Source: an uncultured Sutterella sp.
Lineage (GTDB): Bacteria; Pseudomonadota; Gammaproteobacteria; Burkholderiales; Burkholderiaceae_F
Direction: 5' to 3'
DNA length: 7,677 bases
Assembly: GCA_900552545.1 (NCBI GenBank)
Contig: USAL01000088.1
Location: 1-7,677, forward strand
Below are positions 1-5,543 of this stretch, in pieces (within the stretch, counting starts at the first letter, position 1; each line of letters opens with the position of its first letter). Under the pieces are notes generated by a model. The model ran no database searches and had not been told where the DNA came from. It saw only the letters and a list, made by a program, of their open reading frames with translations. A program made the position numbers and the translations under genes.

Positions 1-355
1 AGGCCGAGCCCGTCGCCACGCCCAGGGTGTCGGGCGTGGCAAGGGGATAGGAAAAACGCGACTGAACCGCAGCGCCCGCTGCGGCTAGGCCCGCACCGGC
101 TGCGAGCGCGAGCAGCACGCGCGGGAGCCTGACGTTGAAGATCACTGACTGCATCGCAGGCGTAACCGACGACTCGTCTAGCCACGGCGAGATCAATGTT
201 GCGGCAGTCTGCGCGAGCGTCAAGTGGAATCGCCCGAGCGCAAGGGCAACAAGGGCGGCAACGAGTGCTAACACGAGCCCGAAGGCCATGAAGAGCCGAT
301 AGCGGCTGCGGGTGGCGTCGCTTTTGATCTGCGGCGCGGCAGTGGCGGAGGTCAT
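1..355 (-). CDS. FecCD-family ABC transporter permease, N-terminal part (truncated by window edge)
   Basis: This is the inner-membrane permease of an iron-complex/cobalamin-class ABC importer. I translated it from an ATG at 355-353; the frame stays open for 118 codons to the left edge. Residues 1-20 are polar and cytoplasmic, and residues about 21-41 form the first transmembrane helix. Then comes the family signature: RLPR at 76-79, an Ala/Gly-rich second helix, Q98, and PLATPDTLGV near 104-113, matching the usual RLPR...GAxxQ...NPLAxPxxLG pattern of FecCD/BtuC permeases. A strong AGGAG ribosome binding site lies about 8 bases before the ATG. The gene starts 12 bases after the stop of the binding-protein gene, so the two are co-transcribed and should work together. 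Family assignment is firm; the substrate (siderophore, haem, B12 or another metal complex) cannot be read from this fragment. Confidence 0.9.
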   Translation of the reverse strand, partial: MTSATAAPQIKSDATRSRYRLFMAFGLVLALVAALVALALGRFHLTLAQTAATLISPWLDESSVTPAMQSVIFNVRLPRVLLALAAGAGLAAAGAAVQSRFSYPLATPDTLGVATGSA

Positions 356-367
356 CTGCGGACTCCT

Positions 368-1477
368 TTATTGTTTTCCGTCCGCCCGCGTCGGGAAAAG
401 CGCCTGCGCGGCGATCTCGGTCAACGTCACGCCAAAGAGCGCCTTGTAGTAGTTGCTCGTTTCTTTGGCCATGTCGATGTCGGCAAAGCGAGCGGGGTAA
501 AGGGTCTTCGCAAGCCACAGAAGCGTCAAGGGCGAGTCGGCCGAGGGCGTGTAGCTGCGGTAAAGGCCCAAGGGCATCTTGTAGACGGCGTCATCCTGCA
601 CGGCTTTGACGCTTGACCAGTCGTGGTACTTGCCGCTCGTGAGGTCGTCGGGCTTTGCGGCCGTGAAGTTCGTCACGAAGACCGCGTCCGGGTTCCACTC
701 GTAAACCTGCTCGATGATGATGACGGCGTTGGCGTTTTCGGCGGTGATGCCCGAGGCGACATTGTCGGCCGCGGCGGCGCGGCACCAGAACTCACCAAAA
801 AAGCGCTTGCCGCTCGTGACGATGCGACGCTCGTCGTACTGCACGAGAAAGAGAACGCGCCGGCGTTGGGCTGCGGGGATGTCCTTGACGCGTGCGTCGA
901 CAAGAGACCGGATGCGGTTTGCTTCCGCATCAAAGGCAGCCGTATTGACCGCGTCGCCGAACACGCCGTGAAGGATGTCGATCCAGCCTTCGAAGGTGGC
1001 AAAGACGTCGTAGTCCTTCTTCGTGGCGCTCACGGCCACGGTGGTGATGCCGGCGGCTTCAAGACGCTTCACAAGCGTCTTGTTGGAGGCGTTGACGAAG
1101 ACGACGTCGGGGGCAAGCGCCATCAAGGATTCGACGTTGGCTTCGGAGCCCTTCATGAAGCTCGTGTCGGCGTTCAGAATCTCAGGGTGAATGCGCGAGA
1201 GAAGTCCCGCCTTGGCTGCGGTCATCGACACCGGATGCATGCCCACGATGTGCTGCGCGGGAACAAGCATGGCAACAAGCGAGGCAAGCGGAAAGATGTC
1301 GGCTACGACCACGCGCTGGGGATTGTCGGGCACCGTGACGCTGCGGTTGAGGTCGTCGGTAAGCGTCCTGGCGTACGCAGGCGAAAGGCCCGCGGCGACG
1401 CCCGCAAGAAGGGCGACGGTCGAGACGAGAAGGCGACGGCGCGGCAAAGAGGGGAAGATGGAAGAGAAGCTCTGCAT
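368..1477 (-). CDS. Periplasmic substrate-binding protein of an iron-complex-type ABC importer
   Basis: This 369-residue protein captures the substrate in the periplasm and delivers it to the downstream permease. I chose ATG 1477 because it places a signal peptide at the N terminus; the open frame runs further upstream, but that part is low-complexity and not protein-like. The signal has three arginines (13-15), a hydrophobic stretch (16-30) and a cleavage site AYA at 34-36. The RR-x-L-L pattern makes Tat export possible. The mature part opens with TLTDDLNRSVTVPDNPQRVVV (38-58), the usual start of the FepB/BtuF/TroA-like class (COG0614 type), and continues with the two alpha/beta lobes, including ESLMALAPDVVFV (116-128) and WNPDAVFVTN (261-270). 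No strong Shine-Dalgarno sequence is visible, only purine-rich sequence. No Fur box was found upstream. The substrate is unknown; iron complexes are the default for the family. Confidence 0.88.
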   Translation of the reverse strand: MQSFSSIFPSLPRRRLLVSTVALLAGVAAGLSPAYARTLTDDLNRSVTVPDNPQRVVVADIFPLASLVAMLVPAQHIVGMHPVSMTAAKAGLLSRIHPEILNADTSFMKGSEANVESLMALAPDVVFVNASNKTLVKRLEAAGITTVAVSATKKDYDVFATFEGWIDILHGVFGDAVNTAAFDAEANRIRSLVDARVKDIPAAQRRRVLFLVQYDERRIVTSGKRFFGEFWCRAAAADNVASGITAENANAVIIIEQVYEWNPDAVFVTNFTAAKPDDLTSGKYHDWSSVKAVQDDAVYKMPLGLYRSYTPSADSPLTLLWLAKTLYPARFADIDMAKETSNYYKALFGVTLTEIAAQALFPTRADGKQ

Positions 1478-1528
1478 GGCTTTGTTTCGTTGCAGAAAAG
1501 ACGTGCTGCTTGATCGATTGAAATTGCA

Positions 1529-1574
1529 AAGGCCTGGCTTCCAAACCCATGGGAGTATGAGGAGCTCAGGCCTT
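1529..1574 (-). terminator. Inverted repeat between lipoprotein and binding-protein genes (possible weak terminator or attenuator)
   Basis: The arms AAGGCCTG and CAGGCCTT (1529-1536 and 1567-1574) are perfect 8 bp complements around a 30-base loop that contains the palindrome CCCATGGG. Read on the minus strand, the structure begins 12 bases after the lipoprotein stop codon and is followed by TTGCAATTTC, which is only a poor U-tract. It could partly stop transcription from the lipoprotein gene, act as an mRNA stabiliser, or mark the leader of the transporter operon. Read on the plus strand it is followed by a T-rich run, but no plus-strand gene lies upstream. Confidence 0.4.
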
Positions 1575-1586
1575 GTTTCTTGTGTA

Positions 1587-2219
1587 TTAAGAGCGAGGTT
1601 GTTTTGCCGCTTGCTTGGCTGCCTCTTGAGAGGATTGAGCGGGGTCGCCCTCGGTGCTTTGAGACGCTGCTGCAGCGTCTTCATCGTTGGCAATGGTGTG
1701 CGCGGCATCGAGAAAAAGGCGCGCGAGGCGCTCGCGCTCGGTATTGTATTCGCCCCAGGTGATCTCCCCGTTGAGAAGCCTGCGCTGGTTGATGTGCGTG
1801 TCGATGTCGATTTCATCGGCGCGGTGCGCGAGCTTGACGTAGTCGTCGATTTGGCTTTGCACCATCATGCGCCGCGTGATGCGGTTTAATTCCTCAAACT
1901 CGCGAAGGGCCATACGCATGGCCGTGCTTTGGTCGTCCTTGATGCGCGTGCCGTCGCTTTTTTGCTTCTCAGTGATCATGGAAGGCAGGCACGGCGTCTT
2001 CTCGAAATAGGGTTCGAACTCAGGGGCGTTGCAGATTTCGCGCATGACGTTGCCCACCTGATGAAAGCGCTCGCGCAGATCATCCTCGGAGGGAAGCGAC
2101 TTCGCCATTTCGATGAGTTCGGCCTCGGTGGGACTGTTGCGCGGGATTTGGCAGCCGCTCGCTAGAAGCGCCGAGGCGGCAATGGCTGCAAGAAGAACCG
2201 TCCGTGATCTGTGCAACAT
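1587..2219 (-). CDS. Predicted outer-membrane lipoprotein of unknown function
   Basis: I do not recognise this 210-residue protein. Its N terminus is a clear lipoprotein signal: basic MLHRSR, a hydrophobic stretch, then the lipobox LASGC with the lipidated cysteine at position 23. The residue after it is Gln, not Asp, so by the Lol rule it should go to the outer membrane. The mature part is mostly helical and charged, with two further cysteines (63 and 77) that could form a disulfide, a Glu/Arg-rich helical zone (about 100-175), and an Ala/Gln/Ser/Glu-rich disordered tail (about 181-210). The signal peptide decides the start; no Shine-Dalgarno sequence is visible before it. It reads in the same direction as the binding-protein gene, 109 bases away, but the inverted repeat between them makes a shared operon uncertain. 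The lipoprotein call is firm; no function is offered. Confidence 0.85.
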   Translation of the reverse strand: MLHRSRTVLLAAIAASALLASGCQIPRNSPTEAELIEMAKSLPSEDDLRERFHQVGNVMREICNAPEFEPYFEKTPCLPSMITEKQKSDGTRIKDDQSTAMRMALREFEELNRITRRMMVQSQIDDYVKLAHRADEIDIDTHINQRRLLNGEITWGEYNTERERLARLFLDAAHTIANDEDAAAASQSTEGDPAQSSQEAAKQAAKQPRS

Positions 2220-2276
2220 GGTGATCGTGGTTTAAAGAGGTGTCGATTGGGGGGCAAAAAGAACTCGCAACCCAAA

Positions 2277-2282
2277 ATTATC
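2277..2282 (-). promoter_or_regulatory. Candidate -10 box for the lipoprotein gene
   Basis: On the minus strand this reads GATAAT, five of six matches to the TATAAT consensus, about 57 bases before the lipoprotein start codon in an AT-richer patch. I see no convincing -35 box at 16-18 bases spacing, so this is a weak call resting on position and the -10 match alone. Confidence 0.3.
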
Positions 2283-2396
2283 GCAGATTCAATGCGGCGG
2301 CTTTGAGGTCGGCGGCCGACAAGAATGCGCACTGTGTTGCGCGGGCGGCCAAGCTCCGGGGTGGAAATCGAACATCAGAGCGGCAAAGACGATCGC

Positions 2397-2466
2397 GCAC
2401 CCTCCGGGGGCCCCTGAGACGGGGCCGCAGGGTCGGTGGAAAGCGGCGAACGTTTGGTGCTTTTTT
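2397..2466 (+). ncRNA. Structured element ending in a T6 run: possible small-RNA 3' end or orphan terminator
   Basis: The core hairpin is GGCCCC (2409-2414), loop TGAGAC, GGGGCC (2421-2426). It can be extended by an outer ACCCT (2399-2403) pairing with AGGGT (2429-2433). Alternatively GCACC (2397-2401) can pair with GGTGC (2456-2460), which is immediately followed by six T residues (2461-2466). The two outer pairings compete for the same bases. A stem ending right at a T-tract suggests transcription termination on the plus strand, but no gene and no good promoter lie upstream on that strand. It could be the end of a small RNA or chance pairing in GC-rich DNA. Confidence 0.25.
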
Positions 2467-2589
2467 CGCTTCAAGTCAAGAGCAGGCGCTGCTTATGAGC
2501 TTTGCGCCTTTTCAAAGGGTTTGTCGGCGCGGTATCATCGATATCGGTTAGTCGATGGTGCGCTTCAGACATCAGACACGGAGTGATCC

Positions 2590-2617
2590 TTGACATCGTC
2601 GGCGTCTCGGCTAGTGT
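2590..2617 (+). promoter_or_regulatory. Candidate sigma-70 promoter for the HU gene
   Basis: A perfect -35 box TTGACA (2590-2595) is followed at 16 bases spacing by TAGTGT (2612-2617), which keeps the key T, A and final T of a -10 box. It would give a leader of about 70 bases before the HU start codon. A second possible start region lies further up, with TATCAT at 2533-2538. Only the -35 match is strong. Confidence 0.4.
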
Positions 2618-2694
2618 GCAGAGCCATCTTGATGCTCGGAGCCAGGACGCATTTGTAGTTTTGATCCCATGGGGTTACAAGGAGAAAACTAGTT

Positions 2695-2991
2695 ATGAAT
2701 CGTCTTGAACTCGTTGCAAAGATTGCGGACAAGCATGGCCTTTCGAAGGCTGAAGCCGCGCGAATCTTGACGACGATTACCGAAGAAATCATGGATGCCG
2801 TCAAGAATGACGATCCCCTGACCCTTGTCGGTTTTGGTACGTTTAAGAAGCAAGTTCGCCCGGCTCGTACTGGCCGCAATCCTGCTACTGGCGCTTCAAT
2901 CCAGATTCCTGAAACCAGTGTGCCGAAGTTCGTTCCCGGCTCACTGTTCAAGAACGCCGTCAACTGCAAGAAGTGCTGCGGCAAGAAGTAG
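2695..2991 (+). CDS. HU-family DNA-binding protein with a cysteine-rich C-terminal tail
   Basis: This 98-residue histone-like protein binds and bends DNA as a dimer in the nucleoid. The N-terminal helical dimerisation part (1-40) is followed by the beta-strand motif GFGTF (46-50) and the arm signature ARTGRNPATG (57-66), in which Pro63 is the intercalating proline, then VPKFVPGSLFKNAVN (76-90). All HU hallmarks are intact and a strong AAGGAG lies 10 bases before the ATG. Family members usually stop near residue 90; here eight residues, CKKCCGKK, follow, with Cys at 91, 94 and 95, which is unusual because HU proteins generally lack cysteine. It is the only confident plus-strand gene in the window, has its own candidate promoter and terminator, and so is probably monocistronic. 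I cannot tell an HU-alpha from an HU-beta type here, so no symbol is given. Confidence 0.95.
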   Translation: MNRLELVAKIADKHGLSKAEAARILTTITEEIMDAVKNDDPLTLVGFGTFKKQVRPARTGRNPATGASIQIPETSVPKFVPGSLFKNAVNCKKCCGKK

Positions 2992-3071
2992 TCGGCGGTT
3001 TTCTTACTTTCTGACTCACTTGATTGAAATGTTGCGCCCGCAACGGGTGGCCGGCATTTCAAATGCATAAG

Positions 3072-3105
3072 AAGGCGGATTCCTTTGTTGAGGGTCCGCC
3101 TTTTG
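3072..3105 (+). terminator. Intrinsic terminator of the HU gene
   Basis: AAGGCGGA (3072-3079) and TCCGCCTT (3095-3102) form an 8 bp stem, with a further inner CCT/AGG pairing (3082-3084 and 3091-3093). The T residues 3101-3104 run into TTTTGTT on the plus strand. It lies about 80 bases after the HU stop codon, with no other plus-strand gene before it. Confidence 0.85.
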
Positions 3106-3686
3106 TTATGCCCGTCGTTACGCCCGTCGACGATGGCCGCCGGCAGCGACGGGATCGGTGAAAGCGCTGCAGCGGCGCCTTCGGTGTGACCCACCCCCGT
3201 GTGCGCGTTGCCTTCACGCAAAGTCGACTGTCGCATTCAGACAAACCCTTGTAGTGGAGCGGAGAATAAACATACCTCTTAATGGTTATGGTAGTAGAAA
3301 CAATTGTTAGTACTTTTATACCTTTATCTTATTGAAAAGGCCGATGAACAATGGTTTAATGACAGGGTCAACGAAAAAGATAGGATGAATATCGGCTCGT
3401 TGACATCTCCTTTGGTGGTATGGCCACTGCATGAGATTTCAGTCGAAGGAAGCGAAAGCGATTTCGAAACCTTCTTTGTCCGGGATGCATTTCAGTCCGT
3501 AGCGGGAACTGCGGATTAGAGGTGGAAGTGCATCGGTGGGCAGGCGTCGGAACGGGGCGCTCGGACTGGAGGAGCATGCAGTGGCTTTTTTTGCTTTTTT
3601 CCCGGGGACGCAGAAAACGCCCATGATAAACGCCCACATCCTGTGAGCGTTGAAGAGGGTAGGCGTAATCGTGGAACCTGAAGGGC
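3106..3686. other. Long intergenic region with an AT-rich, possibly acquired or decayed segment
   Basis: Up to about 3235 the DNA has the GC-rich look of the window. From about 3240 to 3400 it turns clearly AT-rich and stays intermediate until about 3640. No gene is firmly supported. The best open frame on the plus strand is 3304-3519, listed separately. On the minus strand a 66-codon frame (3639-3439) begins MWAFIMGVF but resembles nothing I know. Two T runs (3586-3592 and 3595-3600) follow a weak GCTC/GAGC stem and could end a plus-strand transcript. A 9 bp direct repeat AAACGCCCA occurs at 3615-3623 and 3628-3636. No transposase, recombinase or terminal inverted repeats were recognised. 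Confidence 0.5.
3304..3519 (+). CDS. Doubtful small ORF or gene remnant in the AT-rich segment
   Basis: This is a 71-codon frame from TTG 3304 to TAG 3519. A stop in the same frame at 3295-3297 limits extension. No ribosome binding site precedes the TTG; the first in-frame ATG is codon 28 (3385), also without a properly spaced site. The translation, for example EKADEQWFNDRVNEKDRMNI near residues 11-30, has an ordinary amino-acid mix, acidic and not Arg/Pro-rich, unlike the GC-driven antisense frames elsewhere here. That is the only reason to list it. I recognise no domain. It may be a fragment of a gene lost on both sides, or not coding at all. Confidence 0.2.
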   Translation: MLVLLYLYLIEKADEQWFNDRVNEKDRMNIGSLTSPLVVWPLHEISVEGSESDFETFFVRDAFQSVAGTAD

Positions 3687-4790
3687 CTAGCGGCGGATGT
3701 TGGCCGGGCGCAGGCTCTCGAGAAGGTCGGCCGCCTCCGGACGGTCGGCTAGAAGCATCTTGGCCGCCTGAATCTCGCTTGTCTCGAGCACGGCCGAAAG
3801 CTCGCGCAGGCGCAGCTGCGCTTCCTCGCGCTCGGCGCCCAATTGGGCGGATTCCTGCTCGTCCTTCACGGCTTTTAAAAGTTCATCGGCCTTGAGCGCG
3901 AGCGCGTAGGCTCCGCACCGGTTGAGCGTGCAGCCAACGCCCGACTCGTAAAGCCGCGAGAGAAAAAGAAGCGCCCTGACGTCTTTTTGCGTTGCCGCGC
4001 GCACGGCCCAGTTGAAGGCTTCCTGCGGGTTTCTTGCAACGGCTCGGCCCGACCAGTAAAAAAGCGCGAGATCGTACTGCGCGCGCGGTAGCCCTGCGCG
4101 GGCGGCTTCGGAAATCCAGCGGTAGGCGTCCTGATTGTTGGCCTGCGGATTGTCTGGGCGAAGGTAAAGAAGCCCCAGAAGGTGGCTTGCCTCGGCGTTG
4201 TGCGCCATTGCGGCCTTGCGAAGCCACGAGGCGGCCTGAATCAGATCGGGCTCGACGCCGCGGCCGATGCTGTAGGCGCGGCCCACGGCAAACTGCGCGG
4301 CCGTATGGCCCTGGGCGCCGGCGAGGCGGTACCACGTGAGCGCTTCACGGGGATTTTCGGGCGTGCCGAACCCCCAGTCGAGGGCGCGGGCGAGGTCGTA
4401 CTGAGCGTCGGCATTGCCCACGATCGCCGCGGACCTGAAAAGCGCCACGGCCTGCTGCGGATTGGCGCGCACGCCCTGACCGCGGGCGATGAGAACGCCC
4501 AGCATGTGCTGGCTTGCGGCATGCTCCTTTTCAGCGGCCTTGCGCAGCCATTTGACGGCAGCGCGGTTGTCGGCCGAAATCGGATTGCCGCTTGTGAGCA
4601 TCTTGGCAAGTTCGTACTGCGCTTCAGGGCTTCCCGAGGCGGCCTCGCGCTGCCAGAGGGCGACGTCGTGCGGCGCGCTTGCCTCGGCCTGCGGCATCGC
4701 CCGGCCGTCGAGCAAAGCAAGCACGCGCGACATTGCCGGAGCCCGACGGGCTTGCGGCAGCGTAAAGCGCAGGTCGACGTTGTTCTTCAC
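3687..4790 (-). CDS. Sel1-repeat (tetratricopeptide-like) protein
   Basis: This is a 367-residue protein built mainly of about seven Sel1 repeats of 36 residues, from about 55 to 300. Typical units read AQYELAKML...AAVKWLRKAA (57-86), ASQHMLGVLIARGQGV (92-107), AQYDLARAL (129-137), AAQFAVGRAYSIGRGV (164-179) and AQYDLALFYWSGRAV (237-251). Such solenoids act as protein-protein scaffolds. A charged, Glu/Leu-rich stretch (about 303-345) may form a coiled coil. There is no signal peptide or membrane helix, so I infer a cytoplasmic location, unlike the many exported Sel1 proteins. The start is GTG at 4790, with GGGAG about 9 bases upstream. It begins 24 bases after the stop of the membrane-protein gene, so the two are probably co-transcribed. 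Its partner and role are unknown; the neighbouring membrane protein is the obvious candidate to test. No clear terminator follows. Confidence 0.88.
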   Translation of the reverse strand: MKNNVDLRFTLPQARRAPAMSRVLALLDGRAMPQAEASAPHDVALWQREAASGSPEAQYELAKMLTSGNPISADNRAAVKWLRKAAEKEHAASQHMLGVLIARGQGVRANPQQAVALFRSAAIVGNADAQYDLARALDWGFGTPENPREALTWYRLAGAQGHTAAQFAVGRAYSIGRGVEPDLIQAASWLRKAAMAHNAEASHLLGLLYLRPDNPQANNQDAYRWISEAARAGLPRAQYDLALFYWSGRAVARNPQEAFNWAVRAATQKDVRALLFLSRLYESGVGCTLNRCGAYALALKADELLKAVKDEQESAQLGAEREEAQLRLRELSAVLETSEIQAAKMLLADRPEAADLLESLRPANIRR

Positions 4791-4814
4791 CCTCGAATGC
4801 TCCCAAAGCTCAAA

Positions 4815-5351
4815 TTACTGCTGCAGGATCGGCGCATTGGCCGGAAGCGGATCAATGCCCGTGATGTGCAAAAAGAGAATGAGCGTGAGCGCGAGAGCGC
4901 AGTACCCGACCCAGCCGAAGGCGCCGATCATGATGGCGCGGCCGAATCGACCCGGAATGCGGTTCTTGCCCACGAACTCGCGCACGAAGCGAATCTGCTT
5001 GATGCCGAGCGAGAAGGTCCAGCTCAGCCAGAAGCCGAAAAAGAGCGCAATCATGAGGTAGCGCCCGATCAACGTGTCGCGGATGAATGGCTCGGCAAAC
5101 GTGTAGACGATGAAGGTCAAAAACGTCCAGCGCACCCAGGCCATGTTGCGGTCGGCCATCTTCGTGTCGCCCAATGCACGCCAGTTGAGCCCCTGCAGGA
5201 AGCCGCCGAACATGGGCGTAAAGATCAGCGTGAGCAGCACGCAGATCGTGGGGTTGTAGATGACGGGAAGTTCCGTGTAGGAACCAGCGCCCGAGGCGGC
5301 GTTGTCTTTTGCCGAATTCGTGTCGTGCGGCTTGCGCGAGGCTTGCGTCAT
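4815..5351 (-). CDS. Small integral membrane protein of unknown function (four predicted helices)
   Basis: This 178-residue protein has a polar, Ser/Asn/Ala-rich N-terminal segment of about 30 residues, then four hydrophobic stretches at roughly 35-54, 72-90, 97-117 and 139-163. The motif LIFTPMFGGFLQGLNWRALG (42-61) resembles the LFTPAFGAxLHxxNWRALG pattern I recall from unnamed proteobacterial membrane proteins, some with zinc-ribbon or GYF-like N-terminal parts; none is present here. The start is ATG 5351, without a visible Shine-Dalgarno sequence; an overlapping frame from 5391 is an out-of-frame shadow. It is followed 24 bases later by the Sel1-repeat gene, suggesting a two-gene unit. 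It should reside in the inner membrane. The role is unknown. Confidence 0.82.
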   Translation of the reverse strand: MTQASRKPHDTNSAKDNAASGAGSYTELPVIYNPTICVLLTLIFTPMFGGFLQGLNWRALGDTKMADRNMAWVRWTFLTFIVYTFAEPFIRDTLIGRYLMIALFFGFWLSWTFSLGIKQIRFVREFVGKNRIPGRFGRAIMIGAFGWVGYCALALTLILFLHITGIDPLPANAPILQQ

Positions 5352-5455
5352 GCTGGAAAAGTCTTTGTCGAAGGGGTTCTTCAGGGCTCAAGAGGACGGC
5401 GGCGTAAAGGATTCGTAGTGGGCGGCGCCGGCTCTTGGCGGAAAATCAACCGTAG

Positions 5456-5461
5456 ATTATA
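5456..5461 (-). promoter_or_regulatory. Perfect -10 box (TATAAT) before the membrane-protein/Sel1 operon
   Basis: On the minus strand this reads TATAAT, about 105 bases before the membrane-protein start codon. It lies in the T-rich tail of the oxyR terminator, three bases past its GTTT run. No good -35 hexamer is visible at 16-18 bases upstream; that position lies inside the terminator loop and arm. Confidence 0.4.
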
Positions 5462-5465
5462 AAAC

Positions 5466-5505
5466 GGCTCCCCAAAACGACTTTTTGAAGTCAGAAAGGG
5501 GAGCC
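5466..5505 (-). terminator. Intrinsic terminator downstream of oxyR
   Basis: GGCTCCCC (5466-5473) and GGGGAGCC (5498-5505) form a perfect 8 bp stem. A second small stem GACTT/AAGTC lies in the loop (near 5479-5492). On the minus strand the arm is followed by GTTTTAT, a usable U-tract. It lies 38 bases after the oxyR stop codon and separates oxyR from the membrane-protein/Sel1 operon. Confidence 0.85.
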
Positions 5506-5543
5506 GGGAGCTCAAGGCGTCAAATTGTTGACGAAGCCGAAGG

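Larger units (their letters stand above)
2220..2694. other. Divergent intergenic region between the lipoprotein gene and HU
   Basis: No gene is supported in these 475 bases. The region contains a candidate -10 for the lipoprotein, a perfect inverted repeat GTCGGC-G-GCCGAC (2308-2320), a GC-rich hairpin followed by a T6 run (2397-2466), a small AGCAG/CTGCT hairpin near 2482-2494, and candidate HU promoters: a TATCAT hexamer at 2533-2538 and TTGACA at 2590-2595. Short open frames exist on both strands, but their translations are Arg/Gly/Pro-rich and look like GC-driven noise. I looked for SRP, 6S, tmRNA and RNase P RNA signatures and found none. Confidence 0.6.

Noticed and set aside
623..1513. 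A 296-codon plus-strand frame antisense to the binding-protein gene
   Set aside because: The binding protein on the other strand has a signal peptide and family motifs; this frame has biased, unrecognisable composition.
1478..1586. Fur box or cobalamin riboswitch in the leader of the importer operon
   Set aside because: No Fur-like inverted repeat of GATAAT units and no B12-box motif can be found.
1478..1816. Upstream extension of the binding-protein frame to 1816
   Set aside because: It would overlap the lipoprotein 3' end and put a Ser/Thr/Pro-rich non-protein-like stretch before the signal peptide.
2011..2020. GGTTCGAACT, resembling a tRNA T-loop
   Set aside because: It lies inside the lipoprotein coding sequence and no cloverleaf can be built around it.
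2280..2470. Possible 6S, SRP, RNase P or tmRNA gene in the divergent intergenic region
   Set aside because: None of the conserved core sequences of these RNAs is present, and no long end-to-end closing stem suits 6S RNA.
2565..3236. A 223-codon minus-strand frame covering HU
   Set aside because: It is antisense to a clear HU gene and crosses its promoter and terminator; no domain is seen.
3368..3639. Overlapping minus-strand frames of 89 and 66 codons in the AT-rich segment as genes
   Set aside because: No ribosome binding site at proper spacing, no recognisable motif, and they overlap one another in different frames.
4182..5462. A 426-codon plus-strand open frame antisense to the Sel1 and membrane-protein genes
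   Set aside because: It spans two well-supported minus-strand genes and their spacer, and its translation is Arg/Gly/His-rich, typical of antisense frames in GC-rich DNA.
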